A stretch of DNA of 64,000 nt from Streptomyces sp. NBC_01304 (GCF_035975855.1 NZ_CP109055.1:2480001-2544000); one strand, 5' to 3'. Shown: positions 1 to 10,718, counted from the stretch's first letter. Notes: generated from the sequence alone by a model not told the origin. Program-made: numbers and translations.

Positions 1-1
1 G

Positions 2-112
2 ACCCGGCACGGCCTGAGCGAGGGGCGCGTGACGGAGGAAGAGGCGGCGCGGGCGCGGGAGTTGGCGCAGGCGAAGTTCAGTACGGCGGAGTGGACGGCT
101 CGGGTTCCCTAG
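2..112 (+). CDS. C-terminal end of an unidentified protein (partial)
   Basis: The second reading frame is open from the window edge to a TAG at 110-112, giving 36 residues. They are charged and Ala-rich and end in KFSTAEWTARVP. The start lies outside the window. The frame converges on the Uma2 gene with a 12-base gap, which fits a true gene end. No family can be named from this tail. Confidence 0.4.
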   Translation, partial: TRHGLSEGRVTEEEAARARELAQAKFSTAEWTARVP

Positions 113-124
113 CCGGTGCGCGGG

Positions 125-679
125 TCAGAACTCGGAGGTGTCGAGGTCGAGGCGGAAGGGTTCCGGGAGGGTCACCGGTGTCCCAAAGGGGTACGGGCCC
201 TCAACCCGTGTATATCCGAGCTCGCCCGGTACGGCGAACAAGGTGCAGGCCCGTTCCTGTCGGTCGACGAGGAGGTACAAGGGCGCTCGGTACTCGGCAT
301 AGCGGCGGCGCTTGACCGTTCGGTCGGTATCGGCAGTGCCCTCCGACGTGATCTCGACGATCAGCCGGGTCTGTGCCGGCACCAGCTCTGCTCCGCCCTT
401 TGCTGCTTCGTTCGCCACGACGGCCAGGTCGGGCACGTACCAATTACTCGTTCCGGGCAGATCCAAGTCACCTGAACCTGCCAGGCAGCCGATGCGGTCG
501 AGAACCGGTCTCAGCTGTTCTCGGATCAGGTGGCCGACGCTCTCGTGATCCCATGACGGCAGGACGGGGCGGATCCTTCCCTCGACGATCTCCACCCGGT
601 CGGCGTCGATATGCCGGATCGCGTACTTCAGGGCCGCCTCCGGGTCGTTCACCGCATACGGATGCTGCTGACTGCTCAT
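125..679 (-). CDS. Uma2 family endonuclease-like protein (DUF820)
   Basis: This encodes 184 residues, the usual length for the Uma2/DUF820 family, a PD-(D/E)XK-fold group abundant in actinobacteria and cyanobacteria. Visible motifs are YVPDLAVV (the PD of the fold), then LIVEITSEGT (the E-x strand), then KRRRYAEYRAPLYLLVD, whose Lys and Tyr-Ala-x-Tyr segment is typical. The ATG start at 679 gives MSSQQHPYAV. It is a single gene convergent with the upstream tail and divergent from nothing recognisable. A nuclease role is inferred from the fold; no substrate is known for most members. Confidence in the family is high, in the function low. Confidence 0.85.
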   Translation of the reverse strand: MSSQQHPYAVNDPEAALKYAIRHIDADRVEIVEGRIRPVLPSWDHESVGHLIREQLRPVLDRIGCLAGSGDLDLPGTSNWYVPDLAVVANEAAKGGAELVPAQTRLIVEITSEGTADTDRTVKRRRYAEYRAPLYLLVDRQERACTLFAVPGELGYTRVEGPYPFGTPVTLPEPFRLDLDTSEF

Positions 680-767
680 CGACTCCCCGTCCCACAGGAT
701 GACTTCGGCATGGCCAACACCACCCTCCAGGGCGCTCCACGACCCGGTCCGGCGCTACGCTGCCGCG

Positions 768-1445
768 TCACCCCATCCGGTGATCCGCACCCCTGGCCGT
801 CACCAGCCCCGACTCATACGCGAACACCACCAGCTGCGCCCGGTCCCGCGCCCCCAGTTTCGTCATGGCCCGGCTCACGTGGGTCTTCGCCGTGAACGGG
901 CTGATCACCATGTGTGCGGCGATCTCCTCGTTGCTCAGGCCGCGCGCGGCGAGCGCGGTGACCTCCGATTCCCTTCTGGTGAGGTGTTCCAGGCCCGGCG
1001 CGGTGGCCCGGTCCGGCGGGCGTGCCACGAACTCGCCGATGAGGCGGCGGGTGACCGCGGGCGAGAGCAGCGCGTCGCCGCCCGCCACGACCTCGATGGC
1101 CTGCAGCAGGTCCGCCGGCTCGGTGTCCTTGAGGAGGAACCCGCTGGCGCCGGCCCGCAGCGCCTCGAAGACGTACTCGTCCACGCCGTAGTTGGTGAGG
1201 ATGACGACGCGCACGGAGGCGAGGGCGGGGTCCGCCGCGATGTGCCGGGTCGCCTCGATGCCCGTCATCACCGGCATCTGTACGTCGACCAGGGCGATGT
1301 CCGGCACCTGCGCGCGCACCAGGGCGAGGCCCTGCTCGCCGTCGGCCGCCTCGCCCACGACCTCGATGCCGTCCTCGGCTTCGAGCAGGGCGCGGAAGCC
1401 CGCCCGCATGAGGGCCTGGTCGTCGACGAGGGCGACGCGGATCAC
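768..1445 (-). CDS. LuxR/NarL-type response regulator
   Basis: This encodes 225 residues starting at a GTG (1443-1445) that overlaps the TGA of the histidine kinase as GTGA. The receiver domain begins IRVALVDDQALMRAGF, with phospho-acceptor Asp in IALVDVQMP and the conserved Lys in GFLLKDTEP. The C-terminal LuxR helix-turn-helix is LTRRESEVTALAARGLSNEEIAAH followed by SPFTAKTHVSRAMTKLGARDR. An open frame continues upstream but is only the antisense-like extension inside the kinase gene; the overlap decides the start. It should be phosphorylated by the adjacent kinase and act as a DNA-binding activator or repressor. The target genes are unknown. Confidence 0.93.
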   Translation of the reverse strand: MIRVALVDDQALMRAGFRALLEAEDGIEVVGEAADGEQGLALVRAQVPDIALVDVQMPVMTGIEATRHIAADPALASVRVVILTNYGVDEYVFEALRAGASGFLLKDTEPADLLQAIEVVAGGDALLSPAVTRRLIGEFVARPPDRATAPGLEHLTRRESEVTALAARGLSNEEIAAHMVISPFTAKTHVSRAMTKLGARDRAQLVVFAYESGLVTARGADHRMG

Positions 1446-2863
1446 TTGACCTCCAACGTGCTTGCGTAGAGCGGGAGTCGGGCGTGCACGGCAAAGCCGC
1501 CCTCGGGGCGGGGGCCGGTGTGCAGGGTGCCGCCGAGCGCGGTGACGCGTTCGCGCATGCCGGTGAGGCCGGTGCCGGGGGTCACGGGCGAGTCCGGGAC
1601 GGCCCGGCCGTCGTCGTCCACGCGTACGTCCAGCGCCTTCGCCTCTGCCGCCAGGGTGACGGTGACCTCGGTGGGGCTCGCGTGGCGGGCCGCGTTGGTG
1701 AGGGCTTCCTGGACGATGCGGTACGCCACGTGGTGGACGTCGTCCGGGAGTTGGAGGTCGGCCGCCGCGGTCAGCCGCACCGCGAGCCCGGCCGACCTGG
1801 CGCGCTCCACCAGCTCGTCGATGCGCCCCGCGGGGGCGGGCTCGCGCAACACGTCGAGGGTGGCGCGCAGTTCGCGCATGGCCTCGCCGCTCGCCTCCTG
1901 GATGGCGAGCAGGGCGGGCGGTACGTCGTCGCCGCGCTTGCGGGCGAGGTGCACGGCGACGCCCGCCTGCAGCTTGACGATGGAGATGCTGTGCGTGAGC
2001 GAGTCGTGCAACTCCCTTGCGATGCGCAGGCGTTCCTCGCCCGCCCGGCGCAGCGCGACCTCCTCGCGGGTGCGTTCGGCGTCGAGGGCGCGTTGCTCGG
2101 TCTGGCGCAGATAGGCCTGCCAGTTCTTGTCGGCGAGGCCGGTGACCAGGGCACAGAGGAACCAGCCGGTCAGGAGCAGGGTCTGCCCGACCGCGCCCCC
2201 TGCCGCCAGGTACACGGCGAGGAATCCCCCGCTCGCGAGGGCGGCGAGCCCTCGGCGCCCGGCCCGGGCCGCGGTGTGGGCGGCGCCCACCACCGGGACG
2301 GCGGCGACCGTGCCGGGGTGTGCGTGCAGCACATATGCGGCCAGGGCGAGGGTGGCGGCGGCCAGCACGACGCGGGGTGCGCTGCGATGGAAGGCGAGCG
2401 GGAGACACCCGGTCGCGATCAGGACGTAGTCCAGCGGGCCCGCGTCGCCGAACGCGGCGGCGGTCAGTACGAGCGCGCCGACGACAGCGGCGACCACGAC
2501 GTCGAACACGCGCTCCCGCTTGGCGGCGATGCGGCGCGTGTCGGTCAGCGGGGCTTCGGCCCGGGGCGCGGCTTGCGTGACGGGCTCAGCGGCGACGCCT
2601 GATCCGGCGCCGGAGGCTGAGCCGGAACCGTCTTCGACGGGCGGGACCTTTGACCGCCCCGCTTCCCCCACATCACCCATATCGCCCACCGCCCCGGCAC
2701 TCCACTCACCCGCGACACCCCCGACCCAGCCACCCTCAACTACGAATCCATCACCCGCAGTTGCCTGCTCCGCCCCGCCGTCCGCACCCACCTCTTCGCC
2801 TCGCACGCCCGCACTCATCTCCTCACCCGCACGCCCGCATGCCCGCATGCCCGCATCCCCCAC
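1442..2863 (-). CDS. Two-component sensor histidine kinase (HisKA_3 type)
   Basis: The longest frame encodes 473 residues. The first 110 or so are low-complexity Gly/Ala/Glu sequence, and the real start could be the ATG at 2818 or one further in. Conserved sequence starts near RERVFDVVVAAVVG, followed by four or five membrane segments to about residue 230. A short coiled linker follows, then the dimerisation helix with phospho-acceptor His in IARELHDSLTHSISIVK. The ATPase end shows the N box YRIVQEALTNAARHA, DDDGRAVP and GTGLTGMRERVTALGG. It is typical of NarX/DesK-type Streptomyces kinases and is co-transcribed and translationally coupled with the response regulator. The signal is not evident. 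Confidence 0.9.
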   Translation of the reverse strand: MGDAGMRACGRAGEEMSAGVRGEEVGADGGAEQATAGDGFVVEGGWVGGVAGEWSAGAVGDMGDVGEAGRSKVPPVEDGSGSASGAGSGVAAEPVTQAAPRAEAPLTDTRRIAAKRERVFDVVVAAVVGALVLTAAAFGDAGPLDYVLIATGCLPLAFHRSAPRVVLAAATLALAAYVLHAHPGTVAAVPVVGAAHTAARAGRRGLAALASGGFLAVYLAAGGAVGQTLLLTGWFLCALVTGLADKNWQAYLRQTEQRALDAERTREEVALRRAGEERLRIARELHDSLTHSISIVKLQAGVAVHLARKRGDDVPPALLAIQEASGEAMRELRATLDVLREPAPAGRIDELVERARSAGLAVRLTAAADLQLPDDVHHVAYRIVQEALTNAARHASPTEVTVTLAAEAKALDVRVDDDGRAVPDSPVTPGTGLTGMRERVTALGGTLHTGPRPEGGFAVHARLPLYASTLEVK

Positions 2864-3077
2864 GCCCGCACCCTAGGTCCTCCCCGCCGCCCGCACGTCA
2901 CCCCGGAAGGCCGCTTCCGCGCTACTCCCGCAGTAGTAGTCCGCCGCGCCCCCGACCCGCCCGCAGCAGCCCCAACTCGCTCCGGCCGTACGACGACCCG
3001 GGGCACCCGGCGGCGCCAGCATCGTCCCCGAACGCCACACGTCAAACCACTCCAGCCCGGAACCCGGGAGGCCCGCC

Positions 3078-4097
3078 ATGCCCACCCCCTACCGCTACAC
3101 CACCCCGCTCCCCCACAAGTCCGCCACCGGCCGCAGCGCCGAGGTCTTCGCCCAGATCGCCGAGGACTTCGGCATCGAGGGGGCGGCCACCTTCACCGTG
3201 CTGTCCTCCGCGCCCGAACTCCTCGCCCCCACCTGGGCGTTGACCCGCGAGTCGCTGATCGCCGGCGAGGCACCCCGTACCGGCAAAGAGATCGCCGCGC
3301 TCGGCGTCTCCCTCGCGAACCAGTGCCAGTTCTGCGTCGCCGCCCACACCGTGCTGCTGCACGCCACCGGCGATCACCGCCTGGGCGAGGCCATCGCACG
3401 CGGGGAGGTGCCGAAGGACCCCGGGCAGGCGCGTCTGCTCGCCTGGGCCAAGGCGACCAGCTCACCGGCACCGGACGCCCGGCTGCCGTTCCCTCGGGCC
3501 GAGGCGCCCGCCTTCGTCGGCACCGTGCTGGCCTTCCACTTCATCAACCGGATCGCCTCGGCCCTGCTCACCGAGAAGGTGCTGCCGGGCAACGCCCAGA
3601 AGCTCCGGTGCGTACGCAGCCTCGCCGGCCGCTCCGTGTCCAAGGCCGTGCGGCGCACCCCGCCCCCCGGCCTGAGCCTGAAGCTCCTCGACGCACCGGG
3701 CCCCGGCCCCGACTGGGCGGCGGGCACCCCGGTCGGCCCCGCCTACGCCGCGCTGCGGACCGCCGCGTCGACGGGCGAGGGCCTGCTGCCCAAGGAGGAC
3801 GCCGCCTTCGTGCGCGAGGCCGTCGCGGTCTGGGACGGCTCCCATCCCCCGCTGCACTGGCCCGAGTTGCCGTCCCGCGCCGACCGTCCGGGTGCCCGGC
3901 TCGCCCTCCTAGCCGCACTGGCCCCGTACCGGGTCACCGACGAGGACGTGGCGGCCTGGCTCGTGCCGCCGCACACCGACCACTGCCTGGTCCATCTGAT
4001 CGCGTTCGGCGCGTTCCTCGCGGTCGACCGCGTCGAGCAGTCGCTCGCCGCCCAGCTCGCCCGCGCCCTCACCTTCACCGTCAAGGAGGCGTCATGA
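3078..4097 (+). CDS. Carboxymuconolactone decarboxylase/AhpD-like protein
   Basis: This encodes 339 residues. The AhpD-like core around residues 30-95 contains the redox pair Cys83-x-x-Cys86 followed by His90 (NQCQFCVAAH), as in alkylhydroperoxidase AhpD-like proteins. The rest, to residue 339, is an alpha-helical extension longer than the usual 150-180-residue family members. The stop overlaps the next start as ATGA, so this protein and the methyltransferase are made together. A thiol-dependent peroxidase or a protein that reacts with a methylated substrate is possible; neither is shown. Start chosen is the first ATG, MPTPYRYTTP. Confidence 0.8.
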   Translation: MPTPYRYTTPLPHKSATGRSAEVFAQIAEDFGIEGAATFTVLSSAPELLAPTWALTRESLIAGEAPRTGKEIAALGVSLANQCQFCVAAHTVLLHATGDHRLGEAIARGEVPKDPGQARLLAWAKATSSPAPDARLPFPRAEAPAFVGTVLAFHFINRIASALLTEKVLPGNAQKLRCVRSLAGRSVSKAVRRTPPPGLSLKLLDAPGPGPDWAAGTPVGPAYAALRTAASTGEGLLPKEDAAFVREAVAVWDGSHPPLHWPELPSRADRPGARLALLAALAPYRVTDEDVAAWLVPPHTDHCLVHLIAFGAFLAVDRVEQSLAAQLARALTFTVKEAS

Positions 4098-4924
4098 CCA
4101 CCCTCACGACCACCGCCGCACAGGCCGCCTGGCAGGGCTCGGTCGGCGCGCACTGGGCCGCCCATCAGGACCGCTACGACGCGCTGATGGCGGACTTCGA
4201 CGAGGGGCTGTTCGCGGCCGCCGCGATCGGCGCGGACGACCGCGTCCTCGACATCGGCTGCGGGGCCGGCGCGACCACCCGGATCGCGGCACGCCTCGCA
4301 TCCCGCGGGCACGCGACCGGGGTCGACATCTCGGGTCCGCTCCTCGACCGGGCCTGGGCCCGCACCGAGGCGGAGGGCCTGGCCAACGCCTCGTACGAAC
4401 TCGGTGACGCCCAGACGTACCCCTTCCCGAGGGCCCGCCACGACGTCGTGATCAGCCGGGGCGGCGTGATGTTCTTCGCCGACCACCGCGCGGCCTTCGA
4501 CAACCTGGCACGGGCCCTGCGCCCGGGCGGGCGCCTCGCCTTCATCTGCCCGCAGCCGACGAGCCCGGACAGTGAGGAGGCACAGGCCTTCAAGCTGCTC
4601 GGCGAGCTCGCCGAGGACGGTTCGGGGCCCGGCCCCGAACTGCTTGCGGCCATGCGCGCGATGGGCTCGCTCGCCGAGCCGGACCGGCTGCGCGAGGTCC
4701 TCGCGGGATACGAGGACGTCTCGATCGCGCCACTGAGCGCCGAGTCGCACTGGGGCGACGACCCGGCGGACGCCGTCAACTTCATCCTGTCCCGTACACC
4801 CGGCCGCAGCGTGTCACCCGCCGTCAGGACGGCCATGGAGATCGCCCTGGAGCCGTACGCCACGTCGCGCGGGGTGCGGCTGCGCGGCGCGGTGTGGGTG
4901 GTCACGGCCGTGCGGCCGCACTGA
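4094..4924 (+). CDS. Class I SAM-dependent methyltransferase
   Basis: This encodes 276 residues. The start ATG at 4094 overlaps the preceding TGA, with AAGGAGG at 4083-4089 as ribosome binding site. Motif I is VLDIGCGAGATTRIAARLA, the acidic end of strand 2 is GVDISGPLLDRA, and a later loop reads DVVISRGGVMFF followed by ALRPGGRLAFICPQP. The gene is a small-molecule-type methyltransferase (UbiE/UbiG-like fold). It is coupled to the AhpD-like gene, so the two probably act on the same compound or in the same stress response. The substrate cannot be deduced. Confidence 0.9.
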   Translation: MTTLTTTAAQAAWQGSVGAHWAAHQDRYDALMADFDEGLFAAAAIGADDRVLDIGCGAGATTRIAARLASRGHATGVDISGPLLDRAWARTEAEGLANASYELGDAQTYPFPRARHDVVISRGGVMFFADHRAAFDNLARALRPGGRLAFICPQPTSPDSEEAQAFKLLGELAEDGSGPGPELLAAMRAMGSLAEPDRLREVLAGYEDVSIAPLSAESHWGDDPADAVNFILSRTPGRSVSPAVRTAMEIALEPYATSRGVRLRGAVWVVTAVRPH

Positions 4925-4951
4925 GCCGCCCCGCCGGGCACCCCCTGTCAC

Positions 4952-4980
4952 GGCGCCGGTACCCCCCGTGGCCCGGCGCC
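4952..4980 (+). terminator. Candidate terminator stem after the methyltransferase
   Basis: An 8-bp perfect stem (4952-4959 with 4973-4980) encloses a 13-base loop, 28 bases after the methyltransferase stop. There is no U tract, which is common for Streptomyces terminators. Confidence 0.4.
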
Positions 4981-5132
4981 TGAACCCCTATTGCCGACGG
5001 GGTCACATGTGGCACTGTCGTCCCTCACACCCCAGATACATTCCAGCCAGAGCTGTAGCAGGCCGGGAGCAAGTCCCCGGTCCTGAGCCCTTCCCAGCCC
5101 GGCCGTATCCCTGTCGCAGGAGGTGGACCACC

Positions 5133-5744
5133 TTGCGTTCGCTGCCACTGCTGCTCGCCGGGCGCCTGCTCCCGGTCGTCGCCCTCGCGACGGCCGGGTG
5201 GGCCTGGACCTCGGGCCCGTACGCCCCCGCGCCCGCGGCGAAGCCCGCCGCGGCGCCCAGCCCCAAGGCCTCTGACGCCCGGAAGTACCGCAAACCGCCC
5301 GCCCCGTGCGAGACGATGTCGGCGGACACGGTCAAGGACCTGGTGCCGGGCGCGAAGACCAAGGGCAAGGAGCTGGACCTCTCCGACCCGGCGCGGCGCC
5401 GCACCTGCTCCTGGAGTGCGCTCAAGGGGTACGACTACCGCTGGCTGGACGTGTCGTACGAGGTCATAGGGTCGGCGAAGCAGGCCCGCCCGACGGAGCC
5501 CCGGCAGGGCGAGAGCGTGCCGGACCTCGGCGACAAGGCCTCGGTGTCGGTCGACCTGACGACGAAGGACAAGCAGCACACCCGCGAGGCCGTGGTGACC
5601 GTGCGCGCGTCGAATGCCCTGATCACGGTCACGTACAACGGCAGCGACTTCGAGTCGAAGGGCGCCCCGGGCGCGGACACGATGCGCAAGGGCGCGCTGA
5701 AGGCCGCGAAGGAGGCGGTGGCCGGGCTCGGCGATCCGACCTGA
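5133..5744 (+). CDS. Secreted or membrane-anchored DUF3558-like protein
   Basis: I place the start at the TTG at 5133, with GGAGG at 5119-5123, giving about 203 residues. A longer frame upstream has no hydrophobic start and looks non-coding. The N-terminus (LRSLPLLLAGRLLPVVALAT) is a signal or anchor segment, followed by an Ala/Pro linker. The domain begins at APCETMSADTVKDLVPGAK and continues through RRRTCSWSALKGYDYRWLDVSYEVI, the two-Cys layout common to DUF3558-type exoproteins of actinobacteria. It ends AAKEAVAGL. There is no clear lipobox Cys at the signal end, so it is probably anchored by its helix. Function is unknown. Confidence 0.7.
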   Translation: MRSLPLLLAGRLLPVVALATAGWAWTSGPYAPAPAAKPAAAPSPKASDARKYRKPPAPCETMSADTVKDLVPGAKTKGKELDLSDPARRRTCSWSALKGYDYRWLDVSYEVIGSAKQARPTEPRQGESVPDLGDKASVSVDLTTKDKQHTREAVVTVRASNALITVTYNGSDFESKGAPGADTMRKGALKAAKEAVAGLGDPT

Positions 5745-5790
5745 GTCCCGCCCCTCCCGCGCGGAACCGACCGACTGAGGAAAACCCCAG

Positions 5791-5813
5791 GCCACGACGG
5801 TTGCCGTCGTGGC
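5791..5813 (+). terminator. Candidate hairpin between the DUF3558-like and Mut7-C genes
   Basis: A perfect 10-bp stem with a 3-base loop lies 46 bases after the DUF3558-like stop and 12 bases before the next start. It could end the upstream transcript or lie in the leader of the next gene. Confidence 0.45.
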
Positions 5814-5824
5814 ATCCTGCCGTC

Positions 5825-6559
5825 GTGAACGGACCCGAGATCCACCTCAGTTTCGGCCCCGGCCTGGGGATATTCGTCTCCCCCGAGCGGCGCACGGCCC
5901 GTACCTCCTTCACCACCGACGGGGCTTCCACCCTCGGCCATGTCGTCGAGTCGCTGGGCGTGCCGCTCACGGAGGTGGGACGGCTCGTCGTCGACGGGCG
6001 CGAGGTGGCCGCGTCACACATTCCGGGCGCGGGCGAGGTCATCGACGTACTCCCGGTCGAAAAGCCCCAGCGGGTCCCGGGTGCCCCGCTGCGTTTCCTG
6101 CTCGATGTCCATCTCGGCACGCTGGCGCGGCGGCTCAGGCTGCTCGGGGTGGATGCGGCGTACGAGAGCACGGACATCGGCGACCCGGCGCTCGCCGCTC
6201 GATCGGCCGCCGAGCAGCGGGTGATGCTGAGCCGCGACCGGGGTCTGCTGCGACGGCGCGAGCTGTGGGCGGGGGCGTACGTCTACAGCGACCGCCCGGA
6301 GGCCCAACTCCGGGAGTTCCTGGACCGGTTCGCACCCGAACTGCGCCCATGGACGCGCTGCACCGCGTGCAACGGCCCACTGAAGGACGCCACGAAGGAC
6401 GAGGTCTCCGACCTCGTGGAGGGCGGGACGCTGCGTACGCACGACGTGTTCGCCCAGTGCACGGCCTGCGAGCGGGTGTACTGGCGCGGCGCCCACCATG
6501 AGCGCCTGGAGGCGATCGTGGCGGAGGCGATGAACGCCGTACGTACGTCAGGGAGTTGA
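5825..6559 (+). CDS. Mut7-C RNase-domain protein with ubiquitin-like N-terminus
   Basis: This encodes 244 residues from a GTG at 5825. Residues 1-85 form a Mut7-C ubiquitin-like domain, ending in GAGEVIDVLPVEKPQRV. Residues 90-240 form the Mut7-C/PIN-like domain: FLLDVHLGTLARRLRLLGVDAAY, MLSRDRGLLRRRELW and the zinc ribbon RCTACNGPL ... CTACERVYWRG. Members are thought to be nucleases of RNA; the Asp of FLLDVHLG and the Asp of SRDRGLL are the likely metal ligands. It converges on the MFS gene through a hairpin at 6560-6579. Role inferred, not demonstrated. Confidence 0.88.
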   Translation: MNGPEIHLSFGPGLGIFVSPERRTARTSFTTDGASTLGHVVESLGVPLTEVGRLVVDGREVAASHIPGAGEVIDVLPVEKPQRVPGAPLRFLLDVHLGTLARRLRLLGVDAAYESTDIGDPALAARSAAEQRVMLSRDRGLLRRRELWAGAYVYSDRPEAQLREFLDRFAPELRPWTRCTACNGPLKDATKDEVSDLVEGGTLRTHDVFAQCTACERVYWRGAHHERLEAIVAEAMNAVRTSGS

Positions 6560-6579
6560 CGCCTGACGGCAATCAGGCG
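6560..6579. terminator. Convergent terminator-like hairpin
   Basis: A 7-bp stem (6560-6566 with 6573-6579) lies directly after the Mut7-C stop and overlaps the last codons of the opposing MFS gene. It could serve both transcripts. Confidence 0.35.
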
Positions 6580-7838
6580 CTCACCTTTGCCCCTACGGCC
6601 GCCAACTGCGGCTCCGCCACGGCCTGTTGGCGCTCCGCCCAGCGGACGGCCAAGGGCGTGACCAGGCCCGCGAGAGCGAACAGGGCGCCCACGACGTACC
6701 AGCCGGGACGCCCCCAGGTGATGCACAGCGCGATGAGCAGGGTCGGTCCGACGGCTTCGGCGAGGCCCGCGCCGAGGCCGAACACGCCCAGGTACTGGCC
6801 GGTGGCGCGTGGGGGTGCGAGGGCGAAGGACACCTCGAAGCCCGCGGCGGAGTGCCACAGTTCGCCGATCGTGTGGACCACCACGGCGACGATCAGCAGC
6901 GTCGCGGCGACCCATGAGGGCGTGCCCGCGGACAGGGAGAGCAGCGCGCAGGAGGCGAGGAAGGCGACGCCCGCTCGGCGGTAGGCGCGGGCGCCGGCCC
7001 GGGCGGAGTCGATGCCCCGGCTCACTCGCACCTGGAGCGCGATGACGATGACGGTGTTGGCGAGCATGGTGCCCGAGATCAGCCAGGGCGGGGCGGTGGT
7101 GGCCGAGACGAGCCACAGCGGGATGGCCACCGTGAGGACCTTGAACTGGATCGCCATGACGCCGTCGAGGGCGGTGATCAGGAGGTAGGGCCGGTCGCGC
7201 AGCGCGGCCCAGCGGGGGCCGCCGACGGCCGGCAGGGGCGCGACCGGCGGGAGAGCGGCGAGGACGGCGGCGGAGGCCGCGAACGAGAGGGCGTTGCCGA
7301 GGACGAGGAGCTGATACGCGGATTCGGTGCCGACCTGGACGGCCCACCCGGCGAGCAGCGCACCGAGGGAGATCCCGACGTTGGACACGGCCCGCAGATA
7401 GCCCCGGAACTCCTGCGGCCGGTCCCCTCCGTAGTGCCGAATGAGCGGGGAGCGCGCGGCGAGCCCGGCCGCCTTCGCGCCGGTGGCGGTGGCCACCGCG
7501 AGGACGAACGGCCAGAAGCTGTCCGCCAGTACGAAGCCGGCCGTGGCCAGCGCCTGGACGACGAGGGTGCCCGCGTACACGCCACGTGCCCCGAACCGGT
7601 CCGCGAGATGGCCGACCGCGATGCCCACGGCCAGCGACAGGAATCCGGCGATGGCGAGCCCGAGTCCGACCTGGCCCGGCGACAGGTGGACCGCCTGGGT
7701 GAAGTACAGGACGCCTGCGGTCAGATAGAGGCCGCTGCCGACGGTGTAGACGAAGTTCGAGGCGGCGAGGACGCGTTGGGGGCCGGTGGCCGGGATGAGC
7801 TGGGGCATGACGGGGCTGGGCATGTCGGGGCTGGGCAT
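6573..7838 (-). CDS. Major facilitator superfamily transporter
   Basis: This encodes about 421 residues with roughly 12 membrane segments. The N-terminal half shows LAVGIAVGHLADRFGARGVY, the classic MFS loop 2-3 motif. I chose the ATG at 7838 because GGAG lies 7 bases upstream; two further in-frame ATGs follow at once, because a 15-base unit (ATG plus four codons, Met-Pro-Ser-Pro-Asp/Val) is nearly repeated in tandem at 7809-7838. An open frame extends to 7994 without supporting signals. Family members export drugs or small metabolites; the substrate is not evident. It diverges from the NCS1 permease. Confidence 0.85.
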   Translation of the reverse strand: MPSPDMPSPVMPQLIPATGPQRVLAASNFVYTVGSGLYLTAGVLYFTQAVHLSPGQVGLGLAIAGFLSLAVGIAVGHLADRFGARGVYAGTLVVQALATAGFVLADSFWPFVLAVATATGAKAAGLAARSPLIRHYGGDRPQEFRGYLRAVSNVGISLGALLAGWAVQVGTESAYQLLVLGNALSFAASAAVLAALPPVAPLPAVGGPRWAALRDRPYLLITALDGVMAIQFKVLTVAIPLWLVSATTAPPWLISGTMLANTVIVIALQVRVSRGIDSARAGARAYRRAGVAFLASCALLSLSAGTPSWVAATLLIVAVVVHTIGELWHSAAGFEVSFALAPPRATGQYLGVFGLGAGLAEAVGPTLLIALCITWGRPGWYVVGALFALAGLVTPLAVRWAERQQAVAEPQLAAVGAKVSA

Positions 7839-8126
7839 GTCGGGGCTCCGCGTCCTGGGTATGGGCAAGGGCAAGGGGCGAGGGGCAGGGGGTGCGAGAA
7901 GTAAGGACCGGTCAAGCTTGTTGCACATTACTCGCAAGAGCAAGGGAGGCGCATCAGTCTCCAGGCTCTGATCACCTACTCCCCTAAAACGCACGGGAGT
8001 TGTACAGTCCTCGCACCCCGCGCGAGATCACCGGCACCGGCACCCGCACAGCGCCTTGTCCCTGTCACGCGGCGCTTCCGCACGAGTCCTCGCGGCGGGC
8101 AGTGCCCTGTAGAGATCGGCCTGCCC

Positions 8127-9677
<1,551 letters not shown>

Positions 9678-9914
9678 CGGGGGTGCGGCGGAGGGCTGCC
9701 GGCTCTTCCTCATCCGGAGCCTGGCCGGTGCGGACATCGTGTCGGCCGACGTGTTGCACAACAGCGCCTGCCGGATCAGCCGTGGCGAACGCGGCGCCCC
9801 GGCCGGCCGGGAGCGGGTCGACCGTGGTGAGGGTGCGGGCGGCGCCGTGGTGCACCAGGGAGACGACTGCCGCCGTGCCGGTGACCCCGCCGCCCACCAC
9901 CACCCATCGGCGGA

Positions 9915-10718
9915 TCATGCCCGCACCTGCTCCCCCGGCTCGCCGTCCAGGAGGAACATCCGGGTCAGCCTGATCAGTTCGTGCGGATTCTCCAGGAGTA
10001 CGGCGTGTCCGCTGTCGACCTCGGCGTAACGGCTGTTCGGGATCAGCTGGTGGACTTCCCTGGAGTGGAGCGGCGGGACCAGCGTGTCGTGGGTGAGGCC
10101 GACGGTGAGAGTGGGTGCGGAGATCTTCTTCAGCTGCTCCCCGATGTCGACCTTCAGGCCGAGCCCGATGCGGCGGACGGTGTCCACCGGGGCCTGCCGG
10201 GACAGCAGCAGCTCGACCTTGTCGGGCTCCAGTGATGTGAGGAACTGCGGGCTGAGCACGTGCGACAGCCCGAATGCGGTGGCCAACTTCGGGTCTGTCT
10301 CCTCCAGTTGCTGCCAGGTCCGGAAGACGAACTGGTGCCGGGGATCGGAGCTGTCCTGCCAGCCGGCCACCAGGACCAGCCGATGGACGAGCTCCGGGTG
10401 GGTGGCGGCGGTGGCCGCGGCGACGACCGCGCCCAGCGAGATCCCCAGCAGGTCGACCGGTTCGTCGGCTGCGTCACGGATCACCGCCGCCGCCTGTTCC
10501 ACCAGAAGATCGAGGCTGAGGTCGCCGTCGGGAATGGTGGACGCGCCGCAACCCGCGTAGTCGGGAGTGATGACGGTGCGGTCGGCATCGAAGTGACTGA
10601 CCACATGACCAAAACTCGACTGCGCGTCGCTGTTCGTGCCGTGGAGCATCACCAGCCCGCGACCGTTGCCGGATCTCGCATAGTGGAGTGAAGTTCCGGA
10701 TACGGACAGCTTGTTCAT
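9915..10718 (-). CDS. Alpha/beta hydrolase
   Basis: This encodes 267 residues, normal for the fold. The oxyanion strand is LVMLHGTNSD, the nucleophile is Ser94 in LLGISLGAVV, the acid is Asp211 in GLTHDTLVPP and the base is His238 in DSGHAVLLEN. All three triad members are therefore present and the gene appears intact, in contrast with the broken genes on either side. Substrate classes for such enzymes include esters, lactones and C-C bonded diketones; none is indicated here. It is followed with a 4-base overlap by a truncated FAD-protein fragment. Start ATG at 10718, MNKLSVSGTS. Confidence 0.9.
   Translation of the reverse strand: MNKLSVSGTSLHYARSGNGRGLVMLHGTNSDAQSSFGHVVSHFDADRTVITPDYAGCGASTIPDGDLSLDLLVEQAAAVIRDAADEPVDLLGISLGAVVAAATAATHPELVHRLVLVAGWQDSSDPRHQFVFRTWQQLEETDPKLATAFGLSHVLSPQFLTSLEPDKVELLLSRQAPVDTVRRIGLGLKVDIGEQLKKISAPTLTVGLTHDTLVPPLHSREVHQLIPNSRYAEVDSGHAVLLENPHELIRLTRMFLLDGEPGEQVRA

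Noticed and set aside
768..2408. One long 546-residue minus-strand frame covering the regulator and part of the kinase
   Set aside because: Only the part from the GTG at 1445 is a response regulator; the rest is an Arg/Pro-rich shadow of the kinase gene.
3323..4924. Long plus-strand frame joining the methyltransferase to 257 upstream residues
   Set aside because: The upstream part is out of frame within the AhpD-like gene; the ATGA overlap with its ribosome site sets the start.
7984..8126. Possible riboswitch in front of the NCS1 permease
   Set aside because: The leader has some small inverted repeats, but the conserved cores of the TPP, guanidine and purine riboswitches could not be matched.
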